Virus record (IMG/VR): IMGVR_UViG_3300050821_009611
Coordinates: 1-51,648 of that record
Reading direction: 5' to 3' (one strand)
DNA: 51,648 nucleotides
Origin: a virus
Shown: positions 23,320 to 31,766 of the stretch, piece by piece
Position numbering within the stretch: position 1 is the stretch's first letter
Layout: each line of letters opens with the position of its first letter
The notes under the pieces: model-generated
The model's input: the letters and a program-made list of their open reading frames with translations, nothing else
Databases searched by the model: none
What the model was told of the DNA's origin: nothing
Made by a program: the position numbers and the translations under genes

Positions 23320-23520
23320 CTACTTGTTCCGCCGCTTCATCTCCTCGGCTTCCTCATGGAGCATGGAAAGGATTGTTTTGATAAACCAGGTCGGCTGTGA
23401 CTGGTATTCATCCCACGTCCAGCCGTACTCGCGGCAGATGATGGCCGCTTTCTGTACCGGATGGAGGTCGGCGCGCCCGAAGGCGAAGAACGTGTGCCAA
23501 TTAAGTTCTTCGCCTTCTAA
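23320..23520 (-). CDS. gpT-like extension of the tail assembly chaperone (made by -1 frameshift)
   Basis: An open frame of 66 codons with no start of its own. It begins exactly at the stop of gpG, one base back. Its sequence (FAFGRADLHPVQKAAIICREYGW ... ) is rich in Trp and helical charge, like gpT parts. A ribosome slipping on AAATTTT would make a 167-residue gpGT fusion, the standard chaperone pair that loads the tape measure. No separate gene is expected here. Confidence 0.8.
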   Translation of the reverse strand, partial: LEGEELNWHTFFAFGRADLHPVQKAAIICREYGWTWDEYQSQPTWFIKTILSMLHEEAEEMKRRNK

Positions 23521-23822
23521 AAATTTCCGCTGGCGAGTTCCTGAACCTGTTTCAGGATGAAAGCCTTTTCGGATGCCGGTAGGTCTTGGAGCCGCTCGAA
23601 GATATTTTCCGTGATGCCGTCGAAGGACACCACCGCGGCCTCGATGAGCTTGTTGTTGCGCTGGATACCGAGCGTCATCGGGATACTGGGATTCTCGCCG
23701 GACTGTTGGTCCTTGAAAAGGTCGCCAAGGATGGCGTCAACTTCACGACCCGTGAGGTACGTGTAAACAACCGCTCTTCGGCCCTGCGGGGTCGTGATTT
23801 CTTTTGTTTCGCGATCTGACAT
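23517..23822 (-). CDS. tail assembly chaperone gpG-like (101 aa)
   Basis: A short acidic-helical protein with VYTYLTGREVDAILGDLF and a C-terminal FERLQDLPASEKAFILKQV. Size and position between tail tube and tape measure are those of gpG. Its last codons, GGA AAT TTT TAG, contain a canonical slippery heptamer abutting the stop. The start ACC-ATG lacks a Shine-Dalgarno. Confidence 0.8.
   Translation of the reverse strand: MSDRETKEITTPQGRRAVVYTYLTGREVDAILGDLFKDQQSGENPSIPMTLGIQRNNKLIEAAVVSFDGITENIFERLQDLPASEKAFILKQVQELASGNF
23520..23526 (-). promoter_or_regulatory. -1 frameshift slippery site A AAT TTT
   Basis: The heptamer AAATTTT fits X XXY YYZ in the zero frame and is followed immediately by TAG. 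Slipping back one base continues into the 66-codon gpT frame. Confidence 0.85.
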
Positions 23823-23874
23823 GGTGAGGATTTATGTTGCGAGGGGCGGCCGACATGCCGCCCCTTTACTTCCA

Positions 23875-24879
23875 CTACGATGCGTATGTTGCGACTGTAT
23901 TGGTCAAGATCGCCGTTATCATTGCGCTATCCGCGAGCTTATAAGTGCCGCGGAACTTCACTGTCTGATATACCAAGTCCTTCACTTTGATCGGACGTGA
24001 GTACTCGCTGAAGAACACTTGGTTGAGCGTGATCTTCAGTTCCGGATTGGTCGAACTGCCGAGCGTAACGTCCGTGTTCTTCAAGTCGATCAGCATCGCC
24101 TGGCCGACGTTCGGCGTCGCAAGGGCGACGGTCTTGAAGTCGGTAAGGTTTTGGTAGATGCATTCAAGCTGGCCCTCGACTTTGAATTCTTTGTTGAGGA
24201 AATCCGCCGGGGCAATGTTGCCAAGCACCTCTTGGTCCTCAATGCTTTCATCAACGGTGAGCTTGACCGATTTGAGCGCGATGGCGCTTGCCGCACCCAA
24301 GCCCGCAACCGCCGTCGCGTACTTGAAGGTCATGTACTGTGGGATGAAGCGGTTCTCGGACAGGATTGACGGAGTGAAACTCGACTGTGACACGCCTTTC
24401 TGCGCGCGTGCCGAAAGGGAAAGCGTCACAAACTTTTTCAGTTCCGCGTCGATCTCCAACTTGTGGATGACGCCGTTCGCGTGCGAGTAATCCGTGCCCG
24501 AGAGCGGGTCATGGATGAAGAACGTGAGTGACTGGTGCTGTGCCGATTCGCCGACCGTGAAGGTGTGGTCGTAAACCACTGATTCTCCGGAGTGCGTTCC
24601 AACCGCATAGCCCCCGAATAGGCTGTAAAATAGCTCACCGGTACTCCGGTCCATCATCGGCACCTTGAACGTGCCGTCCGCGTAATTTTTCACGCGGTAT
24701 TCGTTGATGGCGTTTTCGATAACGCCAACGGCCTGGTCGGATATTGCATTATCGTACTTCTCATCGAAACTCAACTCATCAAACGGAATCCAGTACTCTG
24801 CCGTTGATTCGGCGCTTCCACGGGTGTCTTCGACGGCTACCCCGAAGGCGAATAGTCTCCCGATTCCTTTTGCTGCCAT
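23875..24879 (-). CDS. major tail tube protein (334 aa)
   Basis: A beta-rich protein placed before gpG, as is standard. It has symmetric halves of the phage tail tube type, with TFKVPMMDRSTGELFYSLFGGY and the later EFKVEGQLECIYQN segments, and a terminal VKDLVYQTVKFRGTYKL. Its length is within the normal range of large siphophage tubes. The start (AACC-ATG) has no Shine-Dalgarno. Confidence 0.75.
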   Translation of the reverse strand: MAAKGIGRLFAFGVAVEDTRGSAESTAEYWIPFDELSFDEKYDNAISDQAVGVIENAINEYRVKNYADGTFKVPMMDRSTGELFYSLFGGYAVGTHSGESVVYDHTFTVGESAQHQSLTFFIHDPLSGTDYSHANGVIHKLEIDAELKKFVTLSLSARAQKGVSQSSFTPSILSENRFIPQYMTFKYATAVAGLGAASAIALKSVKLTVDESIEDQEVLGNIAPADFLNKEFKVEGQLECIYQNLTDFKTVALATPNVGQAMLIDLKNTDVTLGSSTNPELKITLNQVFFSEYSRPIKVKDLVYQTVKFRGTYKLADSAMITAILTNTVATYAS

Positions 24880-24881
24880 GG

Positions 24882-25142
24882 TTATTCGTTATTGGTTTCT
24901 TTACTGTCTCCGACCTTTCCGCCTTCCGCCGGCGTTACCGGCTCGCGTTTCACTTTGTAGATCTCTTCGGCCTGTTCGCGGTTCGGAGCCTGAATGCTCA
25001 TCGGCTTCCAAACGCCGCCGCCGGGGAAGAAATATTCGTTGATAAGGGTTGAAACTGCTTTGAGGCTCGTCGGGGAGTCTGCGGCTTTGTTCGATGCGTC
25101 GTCTGCACTCATCGCTTTATTCGTTTTGTTTTCGATGTCCAT
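24882..25142 (-). CDS. hypothetical protein (86 aa) before the tail tube
   Basis: Low-complexity polar ends (Lys/Asn/Asp/Ser) surround a short ordered core (LINEYFFPGGGVWKPMSI). No family recognised. It ends 2 bp before the tail-tube start, so it is co-translated with virion genes; a minor structural or assembly role is inferred. Confidence 0.55.
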   Translation of the reverse strand: MDIENKTNKAMSADDASNKAADSPTSLKAVSTLINEYFFPGGGVWKPMSIQAPNREQAEEIYKVKREPVTPAEGGKVGDSKETNNE

Positions 25143-25167
25143 TTATGTTGTTGAAATTAAGTTTGTT

Positions 25168-25638
25168 TTACTGGACGCCCGCGGGAACAATGACCTTTGC
25201 CTTGAACTGGATGAAAAACACTACGTACGTGCTCGTCGATCCGGGCGGGTTGATGATGCCGGGGTCTTCCAAAAGCGTTGGATAGAGCCCCGCATTGGCC
25301 GTCCCTTGAAGCGTAACATCCATATCGAAAAGCGCAACGACATTATCAACAAGTCCCGATAAATAGGCGGGGTCATTCTTGGGGAGATTTTCCGGCGTGG
25401 TGACGCACATGAGCGTCCACGTATATTCGTGGTTATTCGTGGCTTGGTCCTCGAAGTCGTTTTGTGAGAGGCGCGGCGCGGCGACGACGACGGACGGGAA
25501 GCCGGGCCACGTGCGGTCGAACGGGTTGCCTTTCTGGTAATCGTCTGCGAAGGCCGAGTTCAGGACGCCAGAGGTCACAAGCGTCTGCAAGTCCGTGAGG
25601 ATGGCATCCTGTTGCAACTGGGCGGGTGTCTTAGCCAT
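25168..25638 (-). CDS. tail terminator / tail completion protein (156 aa)
   Basis: Located between the HK97-gp10-like gene and the tail tube, the usual slot of the tail terminator. It has an N-terminal helix (AQLQQDAILTDLQTLV), beta segments with YTWTLMCVTTPEN, and a C-terminal TYVVFFIQFKAKVIV strand, a small alpha/beta fold like that of tail-completion proteins. It overlaps the upstream gene by 8 bp. Confidence 0.6.
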   Translation of the reverse strand: MAKTPAQLQQDAILTDLQTLVTSGVLNSAFADDYQKGNPFDRTWPGFPSVVVAAPRLSQNDFEDQATNNHEYTWTLMCVTTPENLPKNDPAYLSGLVDNVVALFDMDVTLQGTANAGLYPTLLEDPGIINPPGSTSTYVVFFIQFKAKVIVPAGVQ

Positions 25639-26101
25639 TGGCTTGCGAGGCGATTTGCGCCGTTACTTTATCCAAAGCGGAAACAAAGAGCGTGTCGATG
25701 TCGGGTTGGGCGGCGGCAACGATACGTTCCATGAACGGATTGCTCTTAGTGCCCGGATGATGGACGATTGGGCCGAACACTTCGCCGGTCTGTTTATTGG
25801 CAAGCACACGGGCGTTCACAGCCTTGATGATGTGCGGTGCCGTGCCGAACTCGACGAACGGCGCGTACGCCGCCTTCGGATACCATCGCGCCATGAGATT
25901 GCCGATTTCGAACGCCCAATTTTGGACAAGATACCCCGTGCGGATCGGAACCGTTGCCGCGGTCGTAAACTTCGCCAAGATCGCCTGAGCCGCTACGATG
26001 GCGTTTTGGATAATAGGCGTCGCGATGGCAGGATAGGAGGCGAGCGCCTGCTGTAGTTTTGGAAGATTGGGGATCGTGACGCGAAATTGGGTGTCTGCCA
26101 T
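25631..26101 (-). CDS. HK97 gp10-like head-tail joining protein (156 aa)
   Basis: It carries the family signature: RTGYLVQNW in the first half, YAPFVEFGT around residue 80, then HHPGTKSNPFMERI near residue 115. This protein connects the head completion complex to the tail. Length matches the family. It follows the connector gene and leads into the tail terminator. Confidence 0.8.
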   Translation of the reverse strand: MADTQFRVTIPNLPKLQQALASYPAIATPIIQNAIVAAQAILAKFTTAATVPIRTGYLVQNWAFEIGNLMARWYPKAAYAPFVEFGTAPHIIKAVNARVLANKQTGEVFGPIVHHPGTKSNPFMERIVAAAQPDIDTLFVSALDKVTAQIASQANG

Positions 26102-26107
26102 GTGAGT

Positions 26108-26983
26108 TTAGAAAACCATCGGAACCCGTTTGTATTGGTTGATGGTTTGGATGTCGAAAGAATCGAGCGCATCTCTCCAAGATGTAGTCGCACCGGCTAT
26201 CGCCTCGCTCGCCTTCCCTGGCAACGGCGCACGCTTGAAGATACGGACGACCACGTTCTCGCAAACATTTGAAAGGTCGGCCGGGAGCTGGTGCGTGGAA
26301 CCGTTGCCAGCGTTTTCCCAGTCCACGGCGAATCCAGCGACATACGTCGCGCGAACCATGTTGGAATAGATGCGCGGCATCGGGCCGTACACGCGGACAA
26401 TCCCTGCCCTGCCTTGCTGCTCAAGCTCATACTGCGGCGGGAAGAAGCTGGTCCAGCTCGGGGCATCGGGCGTGCCCGCGCGCCATTCGAACTTGATGAG
26501 GCCGCTGATTTCGAATGTGGCGCCGGTCTGGGTAACGCTTGCCGGCGCGCTCATCGTTACGGATGTGCCGCTGACAGACAAGACAGTGGTATTCGCCGGA
26601 AAGAGGCCTTGCGCCGCATAGAGCGGCATGCCGGCGGCGATGCCCGTGATCGGGGTGACATTCGCAACCACGGCGGAATTGGCGGTCAGGTCGCCAGTCA
26701 CGATGAGATACAACACGGGGGCATTCCGCAGCGGCAAATAGATCTGTTTCGTGCCGTTGATGCTATACACCTCGTTCACGTATTTTTTCTGGATGAAGTG
26801 CCCGTCGTTTGGGTAGGATTCCATGCCTGTCTTGCCGCACTGCCGCTCGATGAAGTCCGTGGCTGCGTTAATCACACGCGTCAAAACCGCATCAGAATCG
26901 TTCTGGGAAATTTGCAATCTATCCTTAACGCGCGCGAGGGTTGTGAGCGCGTAGCTTGCCACTTGTTCCTGTTTGGTTGGCAT
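26108..26983 (-). CDS. head-tail connector protein (gp6-like, 291 aa)
   Basis: The N-terminal half (LARVKDRLQISQNDSDAVLTRVINAATDFIE) is the head-tail connector helical signature. An unusual beta insertion (ITGDLTANSAVVANVTP region) in the middle makes it about twice the normal size. The ATG at 26983 was used; an in-frame TTG upstream is unlikely to be the start. A 10-bp hairpin lies in the gap before it. Confidence 0.7.
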   Translation of the reverse strand: MPTKQEQVASYALTTLARVKDRLQISQNDSDAVLTRVINAATDFIERQCGKTGMESYPNDGHFIQKKYVNEVYSINGTKQIYLPLRNAPVLYLIVTGDLTANSAVVANVTPITGIAAGMPLYAAQGLFPANTTVLSVSGTSVTMSAPASVTQTGATFEISGLIKFEWRAGTPDAPSWTSFFPPQYELEQQGRAGIVRVYGPMPRIYSNMVRATYVAGFAVDWENAGNGSTHQLPADLSNVCENVVVRIFKRAPLPGKASEAIAGATTSWRDALDSFDIQTINQYKRVPMVF

Positions 26984-27014
26984 TGATGGGAGAGGACTTT
27001 TCAAATCCTCGCTT

Positions 27015-27044
27015 CATGGCTCTTACCTCACCGGAAGAGCCATG
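27015..27044. terminator. 10-bp perfect intercistronic hairpin
   Basis: CATGGCTCTT and AAGAGCCATG with a 10-nt loop, between two virion genes. No U-run follows, so it may stabilise or attenuate the polycistronic mRNA rather than terminate it. Confidence 0.5.
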
Positions 27045-27063
27045 CGTGCGAAGGTTCGAATAA

Positions 27064-27522
27064 CTATGTATTCGAAACCGTGCTCGTAACCGGCAATTGC
27101 TGTGCCGGTCCACCCAAGACGATTTCGGCAAAGCCGAGGATCGCCGGGGATGAGCCGCCAGTGAATGCAGGTGTGATGACCGCCCGAAGGTACTGCTTCC
27201 GATTAAGGTTGAGGCCTTCGATGCGGGCGACGTTCTCCGCTAACGCTGACGTGCAGGTGAGCGTGAACCCGATCACGGTGCTCGTGTTATCGAGTGCGTT
27301 TGTCCACCCGCTCGTGCCGGTCGCGCTCTCTTGAAGCGTGACGACCAAGCTGCCAGCCGTCGGCGTGCCGGACGCCGCCGCGCCGTAGGCGTGGATCACA
27401 GCATCGGTAAAGCCCGTCGTGTTGACCGAGGAGCCGTTGACGGCCGTTGAGCCGGTGAACGACTGCGGGGCGACGCTTACGCCTCCGACGAGCAAATCAT
27501 TATCATAAAGACTTCCGCGCAT
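27064..27522 (-). CDS. putative capsid decoration or minor head protein (152 aa)
   Basis: A beta-rich, Gly/Thr/Ser-rich protein immediately after the major capsid gene, with GSLVVTLQESATGTSGWTNA and RKQYLRAVITPAFTGG. Location and size fit a decoration protein, which stabilises HK97-type capsids from outside. Family membership is not certain. The upstream spacer contains a 17-bp direct repeat. Confidence 0.55.
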   Translation of the reverse strand: MRGSLYDNDLLVGGVSVAPQSFTGSTAVNGSSVNTTGFTDAVIHAYGAAASGTPTAGSLVVTLQESATGTSGWTNALDNTSTVIGFTLTCTSALAENVARIEGLNLNRKQYLRAVITPAFTGGSSPAILGFAEIVLGGPAQQLPVTSTVSNT

Positions 27523-27577
27523 GTAATTGATATTTGGCCCCTGCCTTCCCTCGACTTTAATCGGAAGGGACGGATGA

Positions 27578-27615
27578 AATGCCTAGATACTGCACTGCAA
27601 TGCCTAGATACTGCA
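27578..27615. repeat. 17-bp tandem direct repeat downstream of the capsid gene
   Basis: AATGCCTAGATACTGCA occurs twice, at 27578-27594 and 27599-27615, with a 21-bp period. A GGGCGG/CCGCCC hairpin lies just beyond (about 27621-27641). Possible regulatory spacer for capsid versus downstream expression. Confidence 0.7.
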
Positions 27616-27689
27616 TCCGACGGGCGGTTTATTGATCCGCCCCGGCCTGCGCTTAGGAAATAGCGCAAGCCAGAGCGAGATGGAAACTA

Positions 27690-28922
27690 CTAGGATGCTG
27701 ACGTTGAGACGACGCAGAACGCCTTCGGAAGAACAACCACGAGCGCGTGGCGGTGCTTGTAGACGATACCGCTCTGGTCTGACAAGGAAAGTTCCTTGCC
27801 GCCCCAGGTGCCGGACTGGAAGTTGCCGACGCGGATGTCGCCCTTGTCACCGAACGCCATGGCCTTCAGGTTGCCGAAGATCATGAACGCGGTGCTCGTA
27901 TTGGTCGTGCCGACCGTGTACGAAGGCAACCAGCGGTTCGTGATGACGGGGAAGCCCATCATGTGTCCTGCCGGCTTGATCGGGCCGCCAAGCGGGTCTT
28001 TTTCAAGGCCCGACTGGTTCGCCGCGAACGCCCCGAAGAACAGGAACGGGATGCCGGAGGTTGAAGCCTCCTTCTGGGCGATCGCCGCCCAGACCGTGCG
28101 GTGCATGTACCATTCGCAGCCGTCGAGGATCGATTCCTCCATCTGGGCTACGACATTCGAAGCGTCCACGACAGGGTCGAACTTGTTATAGCTCGTCCCG
28201 CCGGAGGCCAACGTGTACGTGTTCGTCCCGGTGACCTGCAAGATGCCCTGGAACGGGCCGGGGTTGCCGGCCGTGCCGCCGATGAAGCCCTGCTGGTCGA
28301 TCATGTTCGCCAGCGCCTCGCCTGCCATCGCCATCAGCCAGTCGCCGAGGCTCACCGAGGCATCGGCCAAAAGGTCGTTGCCGACAGTGAACGCGAGCTG
28401 CCACTTGCGGGCGATGAGGACGGCCTGGCCGAAGGTCAAGCCCGTGATCGGGCCGACGATGTCCACGCCGAGATAAGCGCCGGTAAGGAAGGAGCCGGTG
28501 TAATTGGGGATGCCCAATTCGTCGGTCTTCATCGGCCACTTCTGCGACTTGCGCATGATCGTGCCGACCGAAGCCGCGATGCGAAGGATCGCCGCAGCCA
28601 CTTCCGGCTGGACCAAATAGCCGCCGCGGTTATCCTGCTCCTCGATGAGCGGCTCGTTCGCCTTCATCGTGACGCGGATCGCCTTGTTCTCGTGCCCCTT
28701 GAACGCTTCGATGACTTGGGACGCGAAGTCCTTTTTCATCTCGTCGGTCAAACCCGTGATGTCGCTGCCTTTGACGGCGCGCTCCACGAGCATGGTTTCG
28801 ACAACCTGGCGGGTTGTCTTTTTCGAGATCTCCTCCATTGTCGTGAGGGATTTCTCCATCACTTCGTTGAAGGTCTCTTTGACGGTAGTCGCTACCGTCT
28901 CCAAGATTTTTTCTTTATCCAT
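27690..28922 (-). CDS. major capsid protein (HK97 fold, 410 aa)
   Basis: A typical phage major capsid protein. An N-terminal charged helical region of about 100 residues would act as the delta/scaffold domain. It is followed by GGYLVQPEVAAAILRIA, the E-loop-like YTGSFLTGAYLGVD, ARKWQLAFTVGNDLL and a C-terminal HRHALVVVLPKAF. It lies directly after the protease-scaffold gene, consistent with proteolytic maturation. No Shine-Dalgarno precedes the ATG. Confidence 0.9.
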   Translation of the reverse strand: MDKEKILETVATTVKETFNEVMEKSLTTMEEISKKTTRQVVETMLVERAVKGSDITGLTDEMKKDFASQVIEAFKGHENKAIRVTMKANEPLIEEQDNRGGYLVQPEVAAAILRIAASVGTIMRKSQKWPMKTDELGIPNYTGSFLTGAYLGVDIVGPITGLTFGQAVLIARKWQLAFTVGNDLLADASVSLGDWLMAMAGEALANMIDQQGFIGGTAGNPGPFQGILQVTGTNTYTLASGGTSYNKFDPVVDASNVVAQMEESILDGCEWYMHRTVWAAIAQKEASTSGIPFLFFGAFAANQSGLEKDPLGGPIKPAGHMMGFPVITNRWLPSYTVGTTNTSTAFMIFGNLKAMAFGDKGDIRVGNFQSGTWGGKELSLSDQSGIVYKHRHALVVVLPKAFCVVSTSAS

Positions 28923-28943
28923 TGATTCAGTTGTGGGATAGGT

Positions 28944-30728
28944 CTATCTGCCGTGCGAAGTGAGTTCCTTGATCTTGGGATTGATCTGGCGGAGCACCCC
29001 TTCGGCGGCAGTTTTGACCTGCCTCGCGAGCCGCTGGTTAAAGAGGTAAACCTCCAAATCAGAATTGCTCCCGAGGTGCTCGACCTTGATTTTCGGGGCC
29101 GCACCGGACTTCTCGTCCGGCTTCGGTTCCTCCCCTCCGTCGCCTGAAGCCATGATGGCTTTCAGGGCTGCGGTTACATCGTCAACTGCCTTCCAGTGCT
29201 CCGTATGGCCGTCCTCAATCATCTTGATGATGGCCTTGATTTTCTCTTTTGTTTTTGCCGAAATCGCGCGGCCGGCTTTCGTCTTGCCCTTCTTCACGAA
29301 CTCCGCGACGCGGCCGGCATACTTCTTCTCGTCTGGCTCGCCATCCTTCTCATCTTCGGCATATTGCTCAATGAGCCCGACGGCTTCCGTAACAAGTTCG
29401 AAAAAGCTCTCGACAGGGGATTCGTAGTAGGCATTGCAGAACGCATACATGACCGTCATGACATAGCTCATGCGCTCCTGCTTCTCGCGCTCTTCGGCAC
29501 CCTGCATGAACGTTTCCTCGACGAGGCCTTTCTTTTTGCCGTCCTCCTCGCCCTCTCCCATTTGCTCCGCTTCTTTCTCGCACAATTCCTTGTGCGCCTT
29601 TTCGTGGCGGTCGAGTTCGCCATCTATCGTTTTCGTGAACTCGTCGATGGCTTTTCGCTTTTCATCCACCGCGCCATCATGCGGGAACTCGCCCTTAAAC
29701 TCGTCAATTGCCTTGTCGCACTTCTTCACGTGCTCCAGGTGCTCCGCTTTGATTTCGGACTTGAACTCGTCGATCGATTTTTCCTCGTTTGGCTTCCGGC
29801 CCATGGTCTCGTAGGTATCGTCGATGGCCTTCATGCACTTTTCAAGGTGCGTTTCGTGTTCGCCGTCCATCTTCTCCTCGAACTCGTCGATGGCCTTGTC
29901 GGTTTCTGAATTGTCCGCGCCTTCACGGGATTCTTCCTTCTTTTCCTCATCCGGCAATGCTTTTTCCTCGAACTCGTCGATGGCCTTGCCGATGGCCTCG
30001 CCATGCCGTTCATGTTCCGCTTTAAGTTTTTTTTCTAGTTCGTTCATGGGTTCGTTAGTTTTTATTTCTTTCTGCTCCGACGGCACACACACTAGCCTTC
30101 CGGGGTCTTTCGGGTCTTCTGCGAGCGTTCCCGGCGTGCCATCCTCAAGCTCACAGGCCTCGCCCCCGTGGGGCGACTTTTCCTTCTTTTCTTCGTAGAA
30201 GAACCCTTTGGTGACAAGGTCACGCGTCGAGACGCCCAACCGCCCGACCTGCCGGAGCGAGAGCGCATAACGGCCTGCGGGAACTGGGCAAAAGCTCATT
30301 TCGAGCAGTTCTCGCGTGCCGTCGTCGTTCTGGATGTAGCCGGGGGAAACGGTCTTGAGGATCTTCTCCTGGTAAAGCGCGCACGCCATGTCCGCCTCGG
30401 GATTCACGCCCACCGGCGCGAACTTACCCGTGGCGATCGCTTGGTCGCCTTCGATGCGGATATCCTCCACAACGCCGATGGGGAAGCTCGAATAGTCGTG
30501 AGCCCACAACACGACGGGGTTCATCTCGAAATACTTGAGGTCCCATTTGGACTGGTCAAGCGCATCGCCTTGCCGATCCTCGTCGGACGTGGACATGACG
30601 ACTTCAAATGTCCGGTCGTCGCCGGACGCTTTGACGTTCTTGATGAACTCCGCCGTCTTCTCGGACGAAAACTTGCCCTTAAGGTCTAGGGCAAGTTGTT
30701 CGCTGAATTGTTTGAGGGCTTCATTCAT
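28944..30728 (-). CDS. prohead protease fused to an acidic repeat scaffold (594 aa)
   Basis: Residues 1-165 are an S78-type (HK97) prohead protease with His77 (LWAHD), Ser128 (VSPGY) and the ELLEMSFCPVPA strand. Residues about 225-600 are highly charged and helical, with five copies of a KAIDEFE/KSIDEFK unit spaced 25-50 residues, then a helical C-terminus. The tail probably acts as an internal scaffold that is cleaved off. Typical proteases of this family are about 200 residues, so the fusion triples the size. Confidence 0.8.
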   Translation of the reverse strand: MNEALKQFSEQLALDLKGKFSSEKTAEFIKNVKASGDDRTFEVVMSTSDEDRQGDALDQSKWDLKYFEMNPVVLWAHDYSSFPIGVVEDIRIEGDQAIATGKFAPVGVNPEADMACALYQEKILKTVSPGYIQNDDGTRELLEMSFCPVPAGRYALSLRQVGRLGVSTRDLVTKGFFYEEKKEKSPHGGEACELEDGTPGTLAEDPKDPGRLVCVPSEQKEIKTNEPMNELEKKLKAEHERHGEAIGKAIDEFEEKALPDEEKKEESREGADNSETDKAIDEFEEKMDGEHETHLEKCMKAIDDTYETMGRKPNEEKSIDEFKSEIKAEHLEHVKKCDKAIDEFKGEFPHDGAVDEKRKAIDEFTKTIDGELDRHEKAHKELCEKEAEQMGEGEEDGKKKGLVEETFMQGAEEREKQERMSYVMTVMYAFCNAYYESPVESFFELVTEAVGLIEQYAEDEKDGEPDEKKYAGRVAEFVKKGKTKAGRAISAKTKEKIKAIIKMIEDGHTEHWKAVDDVTAALKAIMASGDGGEEPKPDEKSGAAPKIKVEHLGSNSDLEVYLFNQRLARQVKTAAEGVLRQINPKIKELTSHGR

Positions 30729-30761
30729 TCCCTGGTAGGGAAGTTACAATTTTACTATTTA

Positions 30762-31367
30762 CTATACGCCCGCATGGAAACACGTAACTTTAAGCGTGCT
30801 CGTCACTCCTGACGCCGTGCTCGTCACGTTCAAAGGGATCGTCGAAGTTGCGCCATTCCAGAAGGTAACCGTGCTCGTGACCGCATTTCCGCTCACGGCG
30901 GTAACAAACGCATCGGCACCAAAGCCTTGCGTGGCAGTCGTCGATGCGCCGTTATAGAAAACCTCGCAAGCGTCGCCGACCACGAAACCGGCTGACGTGA
31001 ACGCAAGCTGGGTGACGGCCGTCGATGTCGTTGATTGGATCGGACCAAGGGTGATCGCCGAGGTCGAAGACGGCGTCCAAGGATAGGTTGCGACCGCCGT
31101 ATAAATCTCCGTCACCGCGTTGTTGGCCGCCTGGCCGCCCGCGCCGATCGCCCCGGTTGGGAGCATCGCCAGGTTGCCGACGGGCGTCACATAACCACTG
31201 CCCGCGCCGCCAGACACACTGGCGCTGAGAAGTTGGCTCGGGGCTTGGCCGCCTGGAAAGTCGCCGCCGGTTTGAGCCGCCGGCTTAGCCGACCACCCGA
31301 CACCGAAACCAATCGCCAACCCCAACACCCCCACTACCGCCACGAAACCGATAAGTGTTTTATTCAT
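30762..31367 (-). CDS. exported Ser/Thr-rich surface protein (201 aa)
   Basis: An N-terminal hydrophobic segment (residues about 5-25) with a Lys before it looks like a signal or anchor. The remainder is a Gly/Ala/Thr-rich beta protein (TSTAVTQLAFTSAGFVVGD, TSTASGVTSTLKV). No family recognised; the style resembles secreted Parcubacteria proteins. It is the first of several exported proteins set between protease and portal. Confidence 0.55.
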   Translation of the reverse strand: MNKTLIGFVAVVGVLGLAIGFGVGWSAKPAAQTGGDFPGGQAPSQLLSASVSGGAGSGYVTPVGNLAMLPTGAIGAGGQAANNAVTEIYTAVATYPWTPSSTSAITLGPIQSTTSTAVTQLAFTSAGFVVGDACEVFYNGASTTATQGFGADAFVTAVSGNAVTSTVTFWNGATSTIPLNVTSTASGVTSTLKVTCFHAGV

Positions 31368-31396
31368 GTTATTTTTTCTTTAACTATACATTTTGT

Positions 31397-31405
31397 CGAC
31401 CTTTC
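31397..31405 (-). promoter_or_regulatory. AAAGGTCGA motif, variant copy
   Basis: Minus-strand AAAGGTCGACAAAATG lies about 23-30 nt before the start of the exported protein, with a TATAGT-like sequence just after it. It shares AAAGGTCGA with the stronger copies. Confidence 0.3.
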
Positions 31406-31421
31406 AGCTTGTGCATAACTT

Positions 31422-31766
31422 TCAGTTATTCGATTTAGGGAGGCCAGGGACGACGAGGATGGTTATGCCGGGCACGGAGATAACGCCCCCTGCGGACGGC
31501 TCTATGTCGATCTGCGCCAGAAAGGTGCCGGGGTTTGGGAAATCGCCCTGCGCCACGAGATAATGACACGTCCCGGCCGTCGGGCTGTCGATGACCATCG
31601 AGCCGCCAAGCGTGAGGTCGGTCTGTGTCGGGTCGTTAGCGCTCTGAACCCGCAACACGAGCGTCGCGCCCGTGAGGTTGACGGCGTTCCCCTGCCCATC
31701 CACGACAACGAAATCGAGCTGAACGTCATAATTCCCTTGGACGATGGTGTATGGCTGGATGATCAT
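31422..31766 (-). CDS. Ig-like baseplate/fibre domain protein (BppU N-terminal-like, 114 aa)
   Basis: QGNYDVQLDFVVVDGQGNAVNLTGATLVLRV followed by DFPNPGTFLAQIDIE is the immunoglobulin-like pattern of BppU and related baseplate/fibre adaptors. It would attach fibres to the virion or decorate the capsid. It overlaps the stop of the upstream 58-aa gene as ATGA. Confidence 0.55.
   Translation of the reverse strand: MIIQPYTIVQGNYDVQLDFVVVDGQGNAVNLTGATLVLRVQSANDPTQTDLTLGGSMVIDSPTAGTCHYLVAQGDFPNPGTFLAQIDIEPSAGGVISVPGITILVVPGLPKSNN

Noticed and set aside
24902-24922. CGACCTTTCC, and a similar match near 48099, as further copies of the GGTCGAA motif
   Set aside because: Both lie inside coding sequence, away from any start codon, and match only the short core.
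28101-28925. Long plus-strand ORF (274 codons) opposite the capsid gene
   Set aside because: It is antisense to a clear HK97 capsid gene; its His/Arg/Asp-rich composition is the usual shadow of GC-rich codons.
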